From Oribacterium sp. P6A1 (GTDB lineage Bacteria > Bacillota > Clostridia > Lachnospirales > Lachnospiraceae), in contig NZ_JNKO01000018.1 in NCBI RefSeq assembly GCF_000702885.1, positions 1 through 58,288 of the forward strand: DNA of 58,288 nucleotides. Direction: 5' to 3'. The position numbers were made by a program, and so were the translations under genes. The notes under the pieces are model-generated. The model was not told where the DNA came from, did not search any database, and saw only the letters and a program-made list of their open reading frames with translations. Below, one piece after another: positions 1-8,034 of this stretch; position 1 is the first letter of the stretch; the number at the start of each line of letters is the position of its first letter.

Positions 1-318
1 CAGATACTTGTCTTTATGTTTAGACCAGTCTTTAATAGCCGTAAAGAATGACTTCCAGTCCTTTTCCAATAAGCGAAGGATTTGTTGAGCCGACTGAGCG
101 GTAGGCATCTGTTTGTAATCATCAAATTCAAGATCTGCTTTTAACAGCTTATCCATATCTCCGTACCGAAGCCATTTATCATTTTTGACAAATTCGCTAC
201 GGACTAGATAGTTTGCATGATTATAGAGATTCTTTGATTTATGGGTAAAGTCACAGAACATTGAGTAGAACGGACTATTATGTTTTATCAGATGTTTCTC
301 TACTCTCTGAGCTATCAT
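1..318 (-). CDS. tnpB: TnpB/IS605 OrfB-family protein, N-terminal part (cut by window edge)
   Basis: The frame is open for 106 codons from the ATG at 318 and runs off the left edge. A G-rich site (GGGGGG) sits about 9 bases before the ATG. The translation has the N-terminal pattern of IS200/IS605-type TnpB: a His-Leu-Ile-Lys start, 'SKNLYNHANYLVR', 'MDKLLK', and 'LLEKDWKSFFTAIKDW'. TnpB proteins are RNA-guided RuvC-type nucleases that help keep the IS in place. The catalytic half and the guide-RNA region at the 3' end lie outside the window, so activity cannot be judged. The A/T-rich stretch 319-412 would contain the element's left end, but I could not define its boundary. Confidence 0.8.
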   Translation of the reverse strand, partial: MIAQRVEKHLIKHNSPFYSMFCDFTHKSKNLYNHANYLVRSEFVKNDKWLRYGDMDKLLKADLEFDDYKQMPTAQSAQQILRLLEKDWKSFFTAIKDWSKHKDKYL

Positions 319-412
319 CTTCTTCTACCCCCCAAAATAGCCACAACATTGAATATAAAAAATCTTATATATTTATAATCATTCTTTATTGTAATTAGTG
401 ACTATATTTATC

Positions 413-751
413 TCACTCCCACTTTTTCCATACATCCGGCTGATATCCTATAGTAGAAAGCTTTCCGTTTCTCACTATAGGAGTCTTTATCACCTGTTGA
501 TTCTCAAGTATCTTTTCCAGCTTGTCTTCTTCTGCGATGTACTTTATAAGTGCCAGGGTATCTTTATCCTTGGCATCAGAGTTTATCATGTTCTCAATGC
601 CACCGTTAGCCTGTGCTACGGAAGTAAATTCCCCCTTGCTAAGACCTTTTTCATTCATGTCAACAAACTGAAACTTTATGCCTCGTTCTTTAAAGAAACG
701 CTGTGCTTTCTTAGTGTCGTTGCATTTCTTCGTACCAAATATCTGAATCAT
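413..751 (-). CDS. ArsC/Spx-like thioredoxin-fold protein
   Basis: A 112-residue protein of the arsenate reductase/Spx fold. Cys10 lies in the N-terminal 'TKKCNDTKKA' loop (CxxT). It is followed by the typical 'RGIKFQFVDM' strand and a 'TPIVRNGK' cis-Pro segment. Family members are either glutaredoxin/thioredoxin-linked arsenate reductases or Spx-type RNA-polymerase-binding regulators. The single Cys without a CxxC motif argues against a classic Spx redox switch. It stands alone in the minus-strand gene run, 53 bases downstream of the deformylase gene. The exact function cannot be decided from sequence. Confidence 0.75.
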   Translation of the reverse strand: MIQIFGTKKCNDTKKAQRFFKERGIKFQFVDMNEKGLSKGEFTSVAQANGGIENMINSDAKDKDTLALIKYIAEEDKLEKILENQQVIKTPIVRNGKLSTIGYQPDVWKKWE

Positions 752-804
752 TTCATTACCCTCTCAAACCTGAACTTCTTGTAAAAGTACAAATCCAACA
801 CGCA

Positions 805-1215
805 TCATATCAACGTGCCTTCGAAATGTGCGATCTCATGCTGTATTATCTGTGCAACAAAATCACTATACTTACCGTGCTGCTTTTGGAAGTTCTGATC
901 CAGAAAATCCACTTCTATTTCCTTGTATCGGGTACATGAACGTACACCATCTAAAGAGAGGCAGCCCTCTTCTGTCTCATATTTTCCTGATTTATTTGTG
1001 ATCACAGGATTTATCATCGGGATAATTATGGGACCTACCGCAACCACTATGATCTGCTTACGTTCTCCAATCATATTTGCTGCCATACCGACGCATCTTT
1101 CCAGATTTGCATTTAAAGTATCTATAAGGTCCTGAACTATTTCCTTATCAGCTTCTGTTGCTGGTTCTGACTTCTGCTGTAGGAACATGGGATCACGTAC
1201 TATCTTTCTAACCAT
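805..1215 (-). CDS. def: peptide deformylase, short form
   Basis: A 136-residue peptide deformylase-like protein, which would remove the formyl group from new N-termini using a metal. Motif 2 is present as EGCLS (Cys85). Motif 3 is HEIAH (His126, Glu127, His130), so all three metal ligands and the catalytic Glu are there. Motif 1 reads 'VGMAANMIG', with Met48 where canonical enzymes have the oxyanion-hole Gln. Motif 3 has Ala in place of the usual Asp/Glu before the last His. It is shorter than housekeeping enzymes (about 150-190 residues). It is probably an accessory copy. Met1 is preceded by GGAGG at about 6 bases. Confidence 0.85.
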   Translation of the reverse strand: MVRKIVRDPMFLQQKSEPATEADKEIVQDLIDTLNANLERCVGMAANMIGERKQIIVVAVGPIIIPMINPVITNKSGKYETEEGCLSLDGVRSCTRYKEIEVDFLDQNFQKQHGKYSDFVAQIIQHEIAHFEGTLI

Positions 1216-1266
1216 CGATTACCTCCTTTTATACACTTTCTATCATTTCTAATATCTACTGTTTTG

Positions 1267-1920
1267 CTACTTCGTACAGCAGAAATACACCATTGAACCA
1301 TCAACATGAATGTCAATGTCCTTGTACATATGTTCCAGAATTTTTATAAGCTCTTCCTCGGTATGAAACGGAGGAGTAAACCAGCCTTTCTTTGAAAGTA
1401 TGGTATTTACAAGCCAGTCTGATAAACTTGACTTTCCTTTTATGTAAAAACAAGCGATGAATTTCCCGCCAGTTTTTAATACTCTGTGAGTCTCTTTGAA
1501 TGCCTTTTCCTTATCAGGAAACGCATGGAACCCATTCATTGACAGTACAATGTCGAAAGTTTCATCTTCCATCGGAAGATTTCCGACATCCCCCTGAATG
1601 AATGAAATATGTGAACTATCTTTAAGTCGCTGCTTTGCCTGTTCTAGCATGTCTTCACTGTAGTCAAGGCATGTTATTTCGGATTCCGGCAGAGATTTCC
1701 ATTTATTCTCTGTAAATACAGCTGTTCCTACAGGCACATCAAGTATTGTTCCTTTGAAATTATCAGGAATATAAGAAAGAACCTTACGAGCTATCTCATT
1801 GTCATCAGTTCCGCTCCAGAAGATCTTAATATACATTTTGCTTAGGAAACTTCCCTGAGTGATCACATCATCATATATGTTCTTTGATGCCCTATATGCT
1901 TTCTGAGTCTTGTCCGCCAT
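1267..1920 (-). CDS. class I SAM-dependent methyltransferase
   Basis: A 217-residue methyltransferase of the Methyltransf_11/25 type. SAM motif I is 'ILDVPVGTA' (near residues 59-67). The acidic loop 'CLDYSEDML' follows, then 'GDVGNLPMEDETFDIVLSMNG', which is motifs II/III. The substrate is unknown. I chose ATG 1920 (MADKTQ), which has a GGGG site about 9 bases upstream. A longer frame from GTG 1986 would overlap the C-terminus of the neighbouring ATC-hydrolase remnant in another frame and reads as a shadow of it. Confidence 0.8.
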   Translation of the reverse strand: MADKTQKAYRASKNIYDDVITQGSFLSKMYIKIFWSGTDDNEIARKVLSYIPDNFKGTILDVPVGTAVFTENKWKSLPESEITCLDYSEDMLEQAKQRLKDSSHISFIQGDVGNLPMEDETFDIVLSMNGFHAFPDKEKAFKETHRVLKTGGKFIACFYIKGKSSLSDWLVNTILSKKGWFTPPFHTEEELIKILEHMYKDIDIHVDGSMVYFCCTK

Positions 1921-1948
1921 TACAAATTTCCCCGTCCGATATTTTCTA

Positions 1949-2260
1949 TTATTTCTTCTTATACCCGCAGTCACAGTACTGTCCACCTGATGCCAGTGTA
2001 TATTTTCTCACAACTGTTGGTTTCTTTTTCATGCTGAGGATTACTGCTGAAAACATGGCACAGTTTACAATATTGATCTTGAACCGATCCTCTTTCTCAA
2101 ACTCAGGAAGCTCCCCAATGATTTTCTTATATCTTGGTTTCGCTGATTTTATGGTTTCGTCAGCCTCTGTATCAGAAAAACCAAGAACGCTTACCAGATT
2201 ATCTCTAAAGCTTTGCTTATACAAAAGCCACATACCTAATGGCATTCCAAAATATTTCAT
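1949..2260 (-). pseudogene. ATC hydrolase-family protein with internal deletion
   Basis: The first ~78 residues ('MKYFGMPLGMW', 'PKYKKIIGELPEFEK', 'IVNCAMFSA') match the N-terminus of the L-2-amino-thiazoline-4-carboxylate hydrolase-like family as I know it. The last ~20 ('REYTLASGG'-like, then 'YCDCGYKKK') match its C-terminus. Full members are about 200 residues or more, but this protein has only 103. The middle, including the expected catalytic core, appears to have been lost in frame at about residue 82 (SMKKKP to TVVRKY). It may still be translated. The deletion is inferred from family knowledge, not from a comparison I could run. Confidence 0.6.
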
Positions 2261-2297
2261 ATGTTCTTTCGGTTATGTATCTTTCGCCTCAATTCAT

Positions 2298-3053
2298 CTA
2301 GAAATTAAGTCTTATCTCCATCTCATGCCATTTTTCACCGCCCCACTCGGATGCGGACTCTCCCAGGTCATCAAATCCAAACTTCCTGTACATTTTTATC
2401 TTTTCCTTATGACATGTCAGTACAAGTCTCTTCCGTCCGCGAGCCTGCTCTTTCCTGCAATAATTGAAAACAAGTTCCCTGGCAAGGCCCATTTTTCTGT
2501 ACTCCGGAAGGACGTCAAGGCCCATAATCATTACTGTTTCTCCATCAGGCTCATGAAGGCTTTCATCAGTGAAAAATTCATCCCTGAATATACGTTCATT
2601 TGTTGCTATGCCGTTCAGGAATCCTACAATCTTTCCATCATTTTCCCTGTCTTTAATCACCAAAAACAGATCCGGCGCAACTTTGATACGTGCCTTCATA
2701 TGTTCCGGGGTGCATGCTTCATTTGGAGGGAAGCATATCTGTTCGATCTTCACAACTTCATCTGATAACTCAGGTTTGATTTCACAAAACTCAAAATGTT
2801 TATATATCCCCGGTTCTTTTACATCAAGTTCTGACAGCATACGTCTTGCTCTCTCACGGCCCTTTTCCGTAAGGTATGCATACTTATTCTTTGGATTAAT
2901 TATAAGGTCTTCCTTATCAAGTCTATCCATCGCATCAAAATCATAGTTCTTCCACGCAAGTTCATTAAAAGGCCTGCCTTCTCCGTCATTAAAACGTGTA
3001 AGATACATAAGTGCCAGTATCATGTCATCAATGGCTTCTTCCCGTGTTCTCAT
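2298..3053 (-). CDS. DUF6429-like domain fused to GNAT acetyltransferase
   Basis: A 251-residue protein with two parts. Residues 1-75 look like the small DUF6429-type domain ('LALMYLTRF', 'WKNYDFDAMDRLDKEDLI', then a winged-helix-like 'AYLTEKGRERARRML'). Residues 90-251 form a GNAT N-acetyltransferase related to the arylalkylamine type. Its acetyl-CoA loop is 'LDVLPEYRKMGLARELV', and it ends with 'MYRKFGFDDLG'. It would transfer acetyl from acetyl-CoA to an unknown amine. The fusion is unusual, since both domains normally occur as free proteins. Start at ATG 3053. Confidence 0.8.
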   Translation of the reverse strand: MRTREEAIDDMILALMYLTRFNDGEGRPFNELAWKNYDFDAMDRLDKEDLIINPKNKYAYLTEKGRERARRMLSELDVKEPGIYKHFEFCEIKPELSDEVVKIEQICFPPNEACTPEHMKARIKVAPDLFLVIKDRENDGKIVGFLNGIATNERIFRDEFFTDESLHEPDGETVMIMGLDVLPEYRKMGLARELVFNYCRKEQARGRKRLVLTCHKEKIKMYRKFGFDDLGESASEWGGEKWHEMEIRLNF

Positions 3054-3084
3054 TTTTCCTTTATCCTTTCAAGTATGGCTTCTC

Positions 3085-3573
3085 TTACAGACAAAATATG
3101 TCCTGTGCCAGTCTCTTTCCGCTTTCTGTTTTCATTATTTTACTCATAAAATTCTCGATATTTTCCCGAATGTATCCGTTCTCCGTGGCATTTGCTATGT
3201 AATCCGCCTCAATCAGAATCTGATAATCGATGCCGTCGATCTCCTGTAAGGTATGGTGATGCCCAACAAGATAGGCAACACGTTCAATCTGACTTTCGCT
3301 CATGTCACAGTCGGAAAGGAATGCCTTCACCAAAGGGATACCTTCTTCTTCCTGATGTTTTCCGTTTGTATTTCCATACTTTTTACGGCAAAGGGGACAG
3401 GCAATATCATGGGTAATCGCGGCAACTTCAACGATAAACTGGGTATCCTTATCAAACCCTTCCAATTCCCCGATAGTTTTCGCATAAGTCCATACGCGGA
3501 TAAGATGGTCGATATCATGAATGTTGCCATTGGAATAAGCGATCATTTTTCTCAAAATCTCTGCTATTGTCAC
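3085..3573 (-). CDS. HD-domain phosphohydrolase
   Basis: A 162-residue HD-superfamily protein. It has an N-terminal 'HDIDHLIRV' (His19/His23), the core 'AAITHDIAC' His-Asp pair, and later 'LVGHHHT' and 'LIEADYIANA'. This is the H...HD...HH...D metal-binding pattern of small YfbR/YedJ-like nucleotide or phosphate-ester hydrolases. A 'CPLCRKKYGN' insertion just after the HD pair could bind metal but has only two Cys. It lies 31 bases downstream of the GNAT gene start, on the same strand. The substrate is unknown. Confidence 0.8.
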   Translation of the reverse strand: MTIAEILRKMIAYSNGNIHDIDHLIRVWTYAKTIGELEGFDKDTQFIVEVAAITHDIACPLCRKKYGNTNGKHQEEEGIPLVKAFLSDCDMSESQIERVAYLVGHHHTLQEIDGIDYQILIEADYIANATENGYIRENIENFMSKIMKTESGKRLAQDIFCL

Positions 3574-3617
3574 AATCTTTCCTCCAGATAGTAAGTATGC
3601 TTAATCTGTATAATATC

Positions 3618-4526
3618 TCAATGAAGCGGAGGCAGCCCGTGGATGTCATAATTCTCATAATAGATATCAAAGGCAGTTTCCACATCCCCGAACAGCTCTA
3701 TTAACGCTCCTGCCTGAAATATGGTAGAAAGCGACCCGGAAGGTGCCTTCCATGCGGCATTGGAGATCACCTCAAGTTTTTCATTACCCGGAGCATTAGC
3801 CCTGAGAATCGACTCAGCCTTAAAAAGCAACTCCCCTGTTGCGATATGGTAGTCGCTCGACACAATTGCAAGTTTCTTTACTGACGGATAGAGAGATGTC
3901 AGAATGTCATAGGTGAAAATGGCATTCTGAGCAGTGGTTATGGAATTGTCCTCCACAATGACACGCTTTTTCTCAATTCCCTGGTCAATAAGCCACTTCG
4001 CCATCTCACCGGCTTCTGAAGCGGATTCATTCTCGGAAGCTGTTCCGCCTCCCGTGCAGACAATATACGCATTCGGATACTTTTTTGCACTGTTAAGAGC
4101 AACGGTAAGTCGCTCAACAAGTTCCTCTTTCATTGTTCCGTCAGGATTCAACTGAAAACCCAGGACAACGATACAAAGCTCATCCGTATCAGGTAGATCG
4201 TCCGGCAGGACACCGTAATGAATTGGCTGACCGAGTTCATCGGAACTCCATATATTAATGATTTCCTTCCACTTTATTCCTGTTACTTTGTCTGCATCGG
4301 TCAGGTCTTTTAACAGTTTATCAATCCTGTCATTTGCTTCCACACCGTAGCTTCCATAATCCACCGCTATCTCTTCGACGATATTTTCCAAAAGTTTGGG
4401 ATCTTCGGAGGGTTTAACGTTCCGGCTTACACACCCTGAAAGAGAAAACACCATGCAGAGCATAAATATATATTTAATTATGTGTTTCATATTATTTTTA
4501 GATGTTTTTGACACGATGTCATTCAT
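3618..4526 (-). CDS. YdcF-like DUF218 lipoprotein
   Basis: A 302-residue envelope protein. It has a signal sequence with lipobox LSGC (Cys32 from the ATG at 4526). A second possible start, Met13 (MKHIIK), gives a more typical short lipoprotein signal. The DUF218/ElyC-YdcF core runs from about residue 110 to 250: 'CIVVLGFQLNPDGTMKEELVERL', 'AYIVCTGGG', 'ESASEAGEMAKWLIDQGI' and 'IVEDNSITTAQNA'. These are thought to be SAM-binding or cell-envelope proteins. Its 5' end overlaps the 3' end of the upstream gene by 8 bases, so it is probably translated in one transcript with it. Confidence 0.82.
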   Translation of the reverse strand: MNDIVSKTSKNNMKHIIKYIFMLCMVFSLSGCVSRNVKPSEDPKLLENIVEEIAVDYGSYGVEANDRIDKLLKDLTDADKVTGIKWKEIINIWSSDELGQPIHYGVLPDDLPDTDELCIVVLGFQLNPDGTMKEELVERLTVALNSAKKYPNAYIVCTGGGTASENESASEAGEMAKWLIDQGIEKKRVIVEDNSITTAQNAIFTYDILTSLYPSVKKLAIVSSDYHIATGELLFKAESILRANAPGNEKLEVISNAAWKAPSGSLSTIFQAGALIELFGDVETAFDIYYENYDIHGLPPLH

Positions 4527-4959
4527 TATATTTTCTGAAATCAGAAAATAATTGATTGATAAAGCTTCTCAAAATAGTCTGATCAATTTCGTTTTCAAAT
4601 TTTATTTCCTGTGTATATCCAAAAGCGTTTTTATTGTTCAAGCATCCTGTGACTTTGATATGACCGTTCGGTTCAGCGATAAATATAATATAATTGTGAA
4701 CACTATATGGTTCTTCCAGTCTTGACTCTCCTGACAGTGTTTCATAGAGATTCTTCAGCTGAACAGCAAATTCAGCTATATCCTGAACACCGACGTCCAT
4801 AAATGTTTCAGCTGAATAGCCATAACTGGAAACCTTCACGCCTAGCGTTACATTTACAGGATATGCAAAGTCCTGTAAATGAATCTCCGGAGAAAATTCT
4901 AATATAAATGTGTCTGTCTCAATTCTATACATTTTTTCTCTCAAACTCTGATTTATCAT
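4519..4959 (-). CDS. hypothetical protein, WapI-immunity-like
   Basis: A 146-residue soluble protein with no recognised catalytic motif. The all-beta start ('FILEFSPEIHLQDFAYPVNVTLGVKV', then helix 'QDIAEFAVQLKNLYETLSG', then 'GHIKVTGCL') resembles WapI-type polymorphic-toxin immunity proteins in pattern only. The start ATG overlaps the stop of the upstream P-loop gene (ATGA), which argues for translational coupling. A second start at Met10 (4932) has a GAGAG site. No toxin gene is visible nearby. The function is unassigned. Confidence 0.6.
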   Translation of the reverse strand: MINQSLREKMYRIETDTFILEFSPEIHLQDFAYPVNVTLGVKVSSYGYSAETFMDVGVQDIAEFAVQLKNLYETLSGESRLEEPYSVHNYIIFIAEPNGHIKVTGCLNNKNAFGYTQEIKFENEIDQTILRSFINQLFSDFRKYNE

Positions 4960-5477
4960 TCCAACAGCTGATTAATCACCTTCTCATAATCATCTGAAAT
5001 TAACGCTACTTCTTCACCGGCACGTTGAAATCCTTCTATAATGATCTTGTTATCATCTTGCAGGCTTTCAGAAGTACAGTCCTCATCTGACATCCTGGAT
5101 TCTATCTCCGAGGCGTGACCTATGATATCGTTGTAATGAGATTTTATATACTCACCTGTCATTGCTAGACAGATAAATCTTATGTGTTTAAAGTAATTTC
5201 CGTCAAAATCCTTTCTCCATTCAAACGGAACATAACATCCCTCGACTATAAGATTCTGATGATTCTCCATGGCTGTTTTAATGATCTCACGGACAATTGG
5301 CCACAAATATCCTGTCAACTTATCATCATCTTCCGGAGTGAGATCCGTATTACCACTACGAATCAGACCCATTTTCAGGTGATCAATTGACAAGTACGGA
5401 TATTTGTATTTCTCAAGCATTCTCTGTGCAAGGAGGGTTTTTCCCGTATGAGATGCACCGGTAATGATGATAATCAT
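4956..5477 (-). CDS. small P-loop kinase-like protein (AAA_33/adenylate-kinase type)
   Basis: A 173-residue P-loop NTPase. The Walker A motif is 'GASHTGKT' at residues 7-14. A 'YLSIDHLKMGLIRSG' segment at about 27-41 is like the Asp-binding strand of small kinases. 'NLIVEGCYVPFEW' serves as the Walker B region. A Lys/Arg-rich lid is weak. Relatives include 2-phosphoglycerate-kinase-like and antibiotic phosphotransferase-like proteins. The substrate is not deducible. Both ends overlap neighbours by four bases (ATGA), so it sits in a tight unit with the Vat-like acetyltransferase upstream and the WapI-like gene downstream. Confidence 0.78.
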   Translation of the reverse strand: MIIIITGASHTGKTLLAQRMLEKYKYPYLSIDHLKMGLIRSGNTDLTPEDDDKLTGYLWPIVREIIKTAMENHQNLIVEGCYVPFEWRKDFDGNYFKHIRFICLAMTGEYIKSHYNDIIGHASEIESRMSDEDCTSESLQDDNKIIIEGFQRAGEEVALISDDYEKVINQLLE

Positions 5478-6127
5478 ATTCTTTTCTTCAGTTCCTCTCT
5501 GACTTTATCCAAGTCACTACACGTTAGGATAGGAATCAAACTGTCTATTTCTTCACTGCTCTTATCCCACCATTTGAATTGTAACATTAAGCTTATCAGT
5601 TCATCGTCGAAACGTTTACGGAGCAGCTTGGCCGGATTTCCGACCACAATAGAATACGGCTCAACGTCGCTGCCAACAACACTGTTGGCTCCGATTATGG
5701 CTCCATCACCAATATGAACTCCTGGCAGGATCACTGCATTCTGACCAATCCAAACATCATTACCGATAACAGTATCTCCCTTTAACGGAAGGTCTGACAC
5801 AGCGGGAGGATTCATATTCCAGCCTTCCAGAGTATAGAACGGAAAAGTTGAAACAGCATTCATCTGATGATTCGCCCCGTTCATCACAAACTCTACACCT
5901 GCCGCAATTTGACAGAACTTTCCGATGATCAGCTTATCGCCGTTCCATTCATAATGGTGTGTAACATGGCTCTCAAAATCAGAATCTGCAATATAAGTAA
6001 AGTCTCCGACAATGATGTTAGGGTTTTTTATCGTAGGTTTTACATATATTTCTTTATTGTACCCAGGTATCGGATGTATTGTATTGGGATTAGGGATTTT
6101 TCCGTCTTTCATATGTATTGTCCTCAC
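5474..6127 (-). CDS. Vat/CatB-type xenobiotic O-acetyltransferase
   Basis: A 217-residue left-handed beta-helix acetyltransferase of the XAT (streptogramin A/chloramphenicol, CatB) family. It shows 'GDFTYI', 'IGKFCQIAAGVEFVMNGANH' with the catalytic His87, the loop 'FPFYTLEGWN', and hexapeptide repeats 'IGNDVWIGQNAVILPGVHIGDGAIIGANSVV'. The tail 'GNPAKLLRKRFDDELI' is standard. The length fits Vat proteins (about 205-220). It would O-acetylate a hydroxyl of a small molecule. Whether that is a streptogramin or a housekeeping sugar cannot be told. It is the first gene of a coupled four-gene unit. Confidence 0.85.
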   Translation of the reverse strand: MRTIHMKDGKIPNPNTIHPIPGYNKEIYVKPTIKNPNIIVGDFTYIADSDFESHVTHHYEWNGDKLIIGKFCQIAAGVEFVMNGANHQMNAVSTFPFYTLEGWNMNPPAVSDLPLKGDTVIGNDVWIGQNAVILPGVHIGDGAIIGANSVVGSDVEPYSIVVGNPAKLLRKRFDDELISLMLQFKWWDKSSEEIDSLIPILTCSDLDKVREELKKRI

Positions 6128-6139
6128 AAAATTACGATT

Positions 6140-6658
6140 CTACTTCACCATCTCCCCATAAATCTGCGCCACCACACTGCCAATGTTCCTACTTCCAATG
6201 TATCCAAATGGTATGTTCTTTTCCCTCACTATTGCAATAAACTTTTTATAGCTGATATGGCTAATGTAATCTGTATAAAAATAAACTTTGTCCTTATCTT
6301 CCAACATTCCACTGTTTACGGTTTTATAAGCATCTGTGGCAAAAAAAAGCCATTCCGGGAATAGCTTTTTAAGCTTGTTCTGCCAGTTCACATGACCTCC
6401 GATTATGACGATCTTTTTATCAGCTATTGCTTTCTCCATATCCGGAAACTTATCTTCTGCTATCTCATCATCCTTATGTTCAGAATTATAGGCATACTCA
6501 CGCAGTGCGATCAGCTCGTCCCGTTCAGCCTCATATTTCTTTACAATTCCTTCCGTTTCCTCAGAAGAATGCTTAGCACTTCTGTACATCTCCCGGAGGT
6601 ACTTGTTTTCCTGCTCCTTTTCATTGAGTTTTTTCCGGACCCTGTAGGTATGTCAATG
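6140..6658 (-). pseudogene. DUF2325 protein, 5'-truncated
   Basis: The C-terminal DUF2325 domain is intact: 'IVIIGGHVNWQNKLKKLFPEW', 'YTDYISHISYKKF' and 'GYIGSRNIGSVVAQIY'. The ATG at 6589 gives 149 residues. Upstream of it, the same frame continues as a typical coiled coil ('RVRKKLNEKEQENKYLREM') with no start codon until a TGA near 6656. Family proteins normally have a long coiled-coil N-terminus of 200 or more residues. The 5' part has therefore been lost or replaced at about 6650-6658. A shorter product from 6589 is possible. DUF2325 proteins are often linked to nucleotide signalling or metal-related functions, but none is established. Confidence 0.65.
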
Positions 6659-6677
6659 TTTATAAAAGAGCGATTAC

Positions 6678-7044
6678 TTATCTCCGCATCTCAATCACCT
6701 TTAAGAAATCTCCAAAGTTATTGGGAAACATATTGCTACCCCAGATATGAATTCCTTCACTATCATCTGAAAACTCTATATCTAATGACCACTGCGTTCC
6801 GTCCATAACATCAGAATCATTGTATTCTTGATCCCAGTCATCAATATGAAGCTCTTTTAGCTCGGTGAGTAATTCTGACCACTTCTTGTTTTGATAAAGC
6901 ACCCTTCCATCAATCAGGTAATCCATTATAGAATTCTCTCTCAACAAAGATGTCTTCACCATCATGGATGAGTGTTCTTCTCTCAGCTCCTCCAAAGAAC
7001 CCACCATATTCAATGATTATTTTCTGGATAAGTTTCTTGTTCAT
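6678..7044 (-). pseudogene. hypothetical protein broken by a +1 frameshift
   Basis: A good ribosome site (GGAGG, 7 bases) precedes the ATG at 7044, which opens 'MNKKLIQKIIIEYGGFFGG' and continues to 'REFYNGLPD', then TGA at 6910-6912. The downstream frame carries the natural continuation ('LIDGRVLYQNKKWSELL', 'DWDQEYND', 'GTQWSLDIEF', 'IHIWGSNMFPNNFGDFLKVIE'), which ends at 6678. One extra base between about 6912 and 6925 explains it. Removing one C in the CC there restores a single 121-residue frame. The family is an uncharacterised small intracellular protein. It is either a real mutation or an assembly error. Confidence 0.65.
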
Positions 7045-7089
7045 TGGTGATCCTCCAGTAGTAATTCGTTAAAACAGCTCCATATTTAA

Positions 7090-7305
7090 TCAATAAATCT
7101 TTTCGACTTTCTCTTCAATGCCATACATTCTCATGAACTCTTCTATCTCCTTATCATTACAGACCACCATAATCTCTTTAAATTTGCCGGTTGTAAGATT
7201 AATGAATCCGGCGACCATTTCACCATTACAAATGCTGGCTTTGATTGCCGGCTTTTGATTTTGCTTATCATAGGTTTTCTTTTCCGGCTTTTTCTTGAAA
7301 AACAT
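7090..7305 (-). CDS. small hypothetical protein
   Basis: A 71-residue protein that starts MFFKKKPEKK. The GGGAG site 8 bases upstream of ATG 7305 favours this start over the in-frame ATG at 7320. The basic N-terminus is followed by a short beta-rich segment ('SICNGEMVAGFINLTTGKFKEIMVV') and an acidic helix. Similar short proteins are seen beside unrelated genes in Lachnospiraceae, sometimes misnamed aspartate dehydrogenase. No catalytic motif can be seen. Confidence 0.55.
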   Translation of the reverse strand: MFFKKKPEKKTYDKQNQKPAIKASICNGEMVAGFINLTTGKFKEIMVVCNDKEIEEFMRMYGIEEKVEKIY

Positions 7306-7329
7306 AACAATATCTCCCAAATATAATGG

Positions 7330-8031
7330 TTAAAGAAGGCTCCTAAGAACATTTCCCTTTCCAACTTTTCTTCCGTTTTCATCATATGTTTCATTTCTTA
7401 TAGGATCATATGAACCGCGCCTACGATTCCCATAATCTACTAAGTATTGAACACCATTTGATTCGGTTTCAATATACCCATTACCACCGTTTTTAAATCT
7501 TACTATTTCTCTGCTGTTTTTTCGGGTACTACTAAGATGCCTATGATTAATTGCTTCTTGACGAGCATTAGCATAGCGTTCGACATTGGGATTTTCAGAT
7601 TTGACATTATGTTTGTCGGCATCCAACATTGTATTTGCAGCTTTACCCAAAGCATAGGCAGCAACAGCCTTTTGGGCAGCATTCATCCCTCTTATATCAT
7701 TTGTTTCCTGTTTATAATCTGGTCGTTGTGATTCTGATGCAGTATTCTTTTTGCTCCCGGTATATTTTCTATTCGTTTTTTTCCATATTTCCGGATTCTT
7801 TCTTCGTGTTCTTATACATTTAACACATAGGATGATGTCCATGATAAATGCGATAGGAATAAGGATGAATGCTAATGGCGGAAATATAAACAAAAAAACA
7901 CATCCGACGATAAGAACAATAACAAATTTAAAAGCTTCCTTTTTCTCTTTTTCAATCACAGACCTTTTATAAGCTTCAATTTCTTCGTAAGTCATATGTT
8001 TATCCTTAGTACTAATCTCAATACTGTTCAA
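7330..8031 (-). CDS. small membrane protein with a soluble C-terminal region
   Basis: A 233-residue protein. A charged N-terminal helix leads into a hydrophobic hairpin at about residues 36-70 ('FVIVLIVGCVFLFIFPPLAFILIPIAFIMDIILCV'), which is one or two membrane segments. The rest is polar and basic. The C-terminal 50 residues form a beta-like domain ('IVRFKNGGNGYIETESNGVQYLVDYGNRR', 'YDENGRKVG'). I do not recognise the family. The stop is 9 bases from the next gene's start, and the start is 3 bases after the upstream gene's stop, so it belongs to a transcriptional unit with the 8035 gene. Confidence 0.6.
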   Translation of the reverse strand: MNSIEISTKDKHMTYEEIEAYKRSVIEKEKKEAFKFVIVLIVGCVFLFIFPPLAFILIPIAFIMDIILCVKCIRTRRKNPEIWKKTNRKYTGSKKNTASESQRPDYKQETNDIRGMNAAQKAVAAYALGKAANTMLDADKHNVKSENPNVERYANARQEAINHRHLSSTRKNSREIVRFKNGGNGYIETESNGVQYLVDYGNRRRGSYDPIRNETYDENGRKVGKGNVLRSLL

Positions 8032-8034
8032 TTA

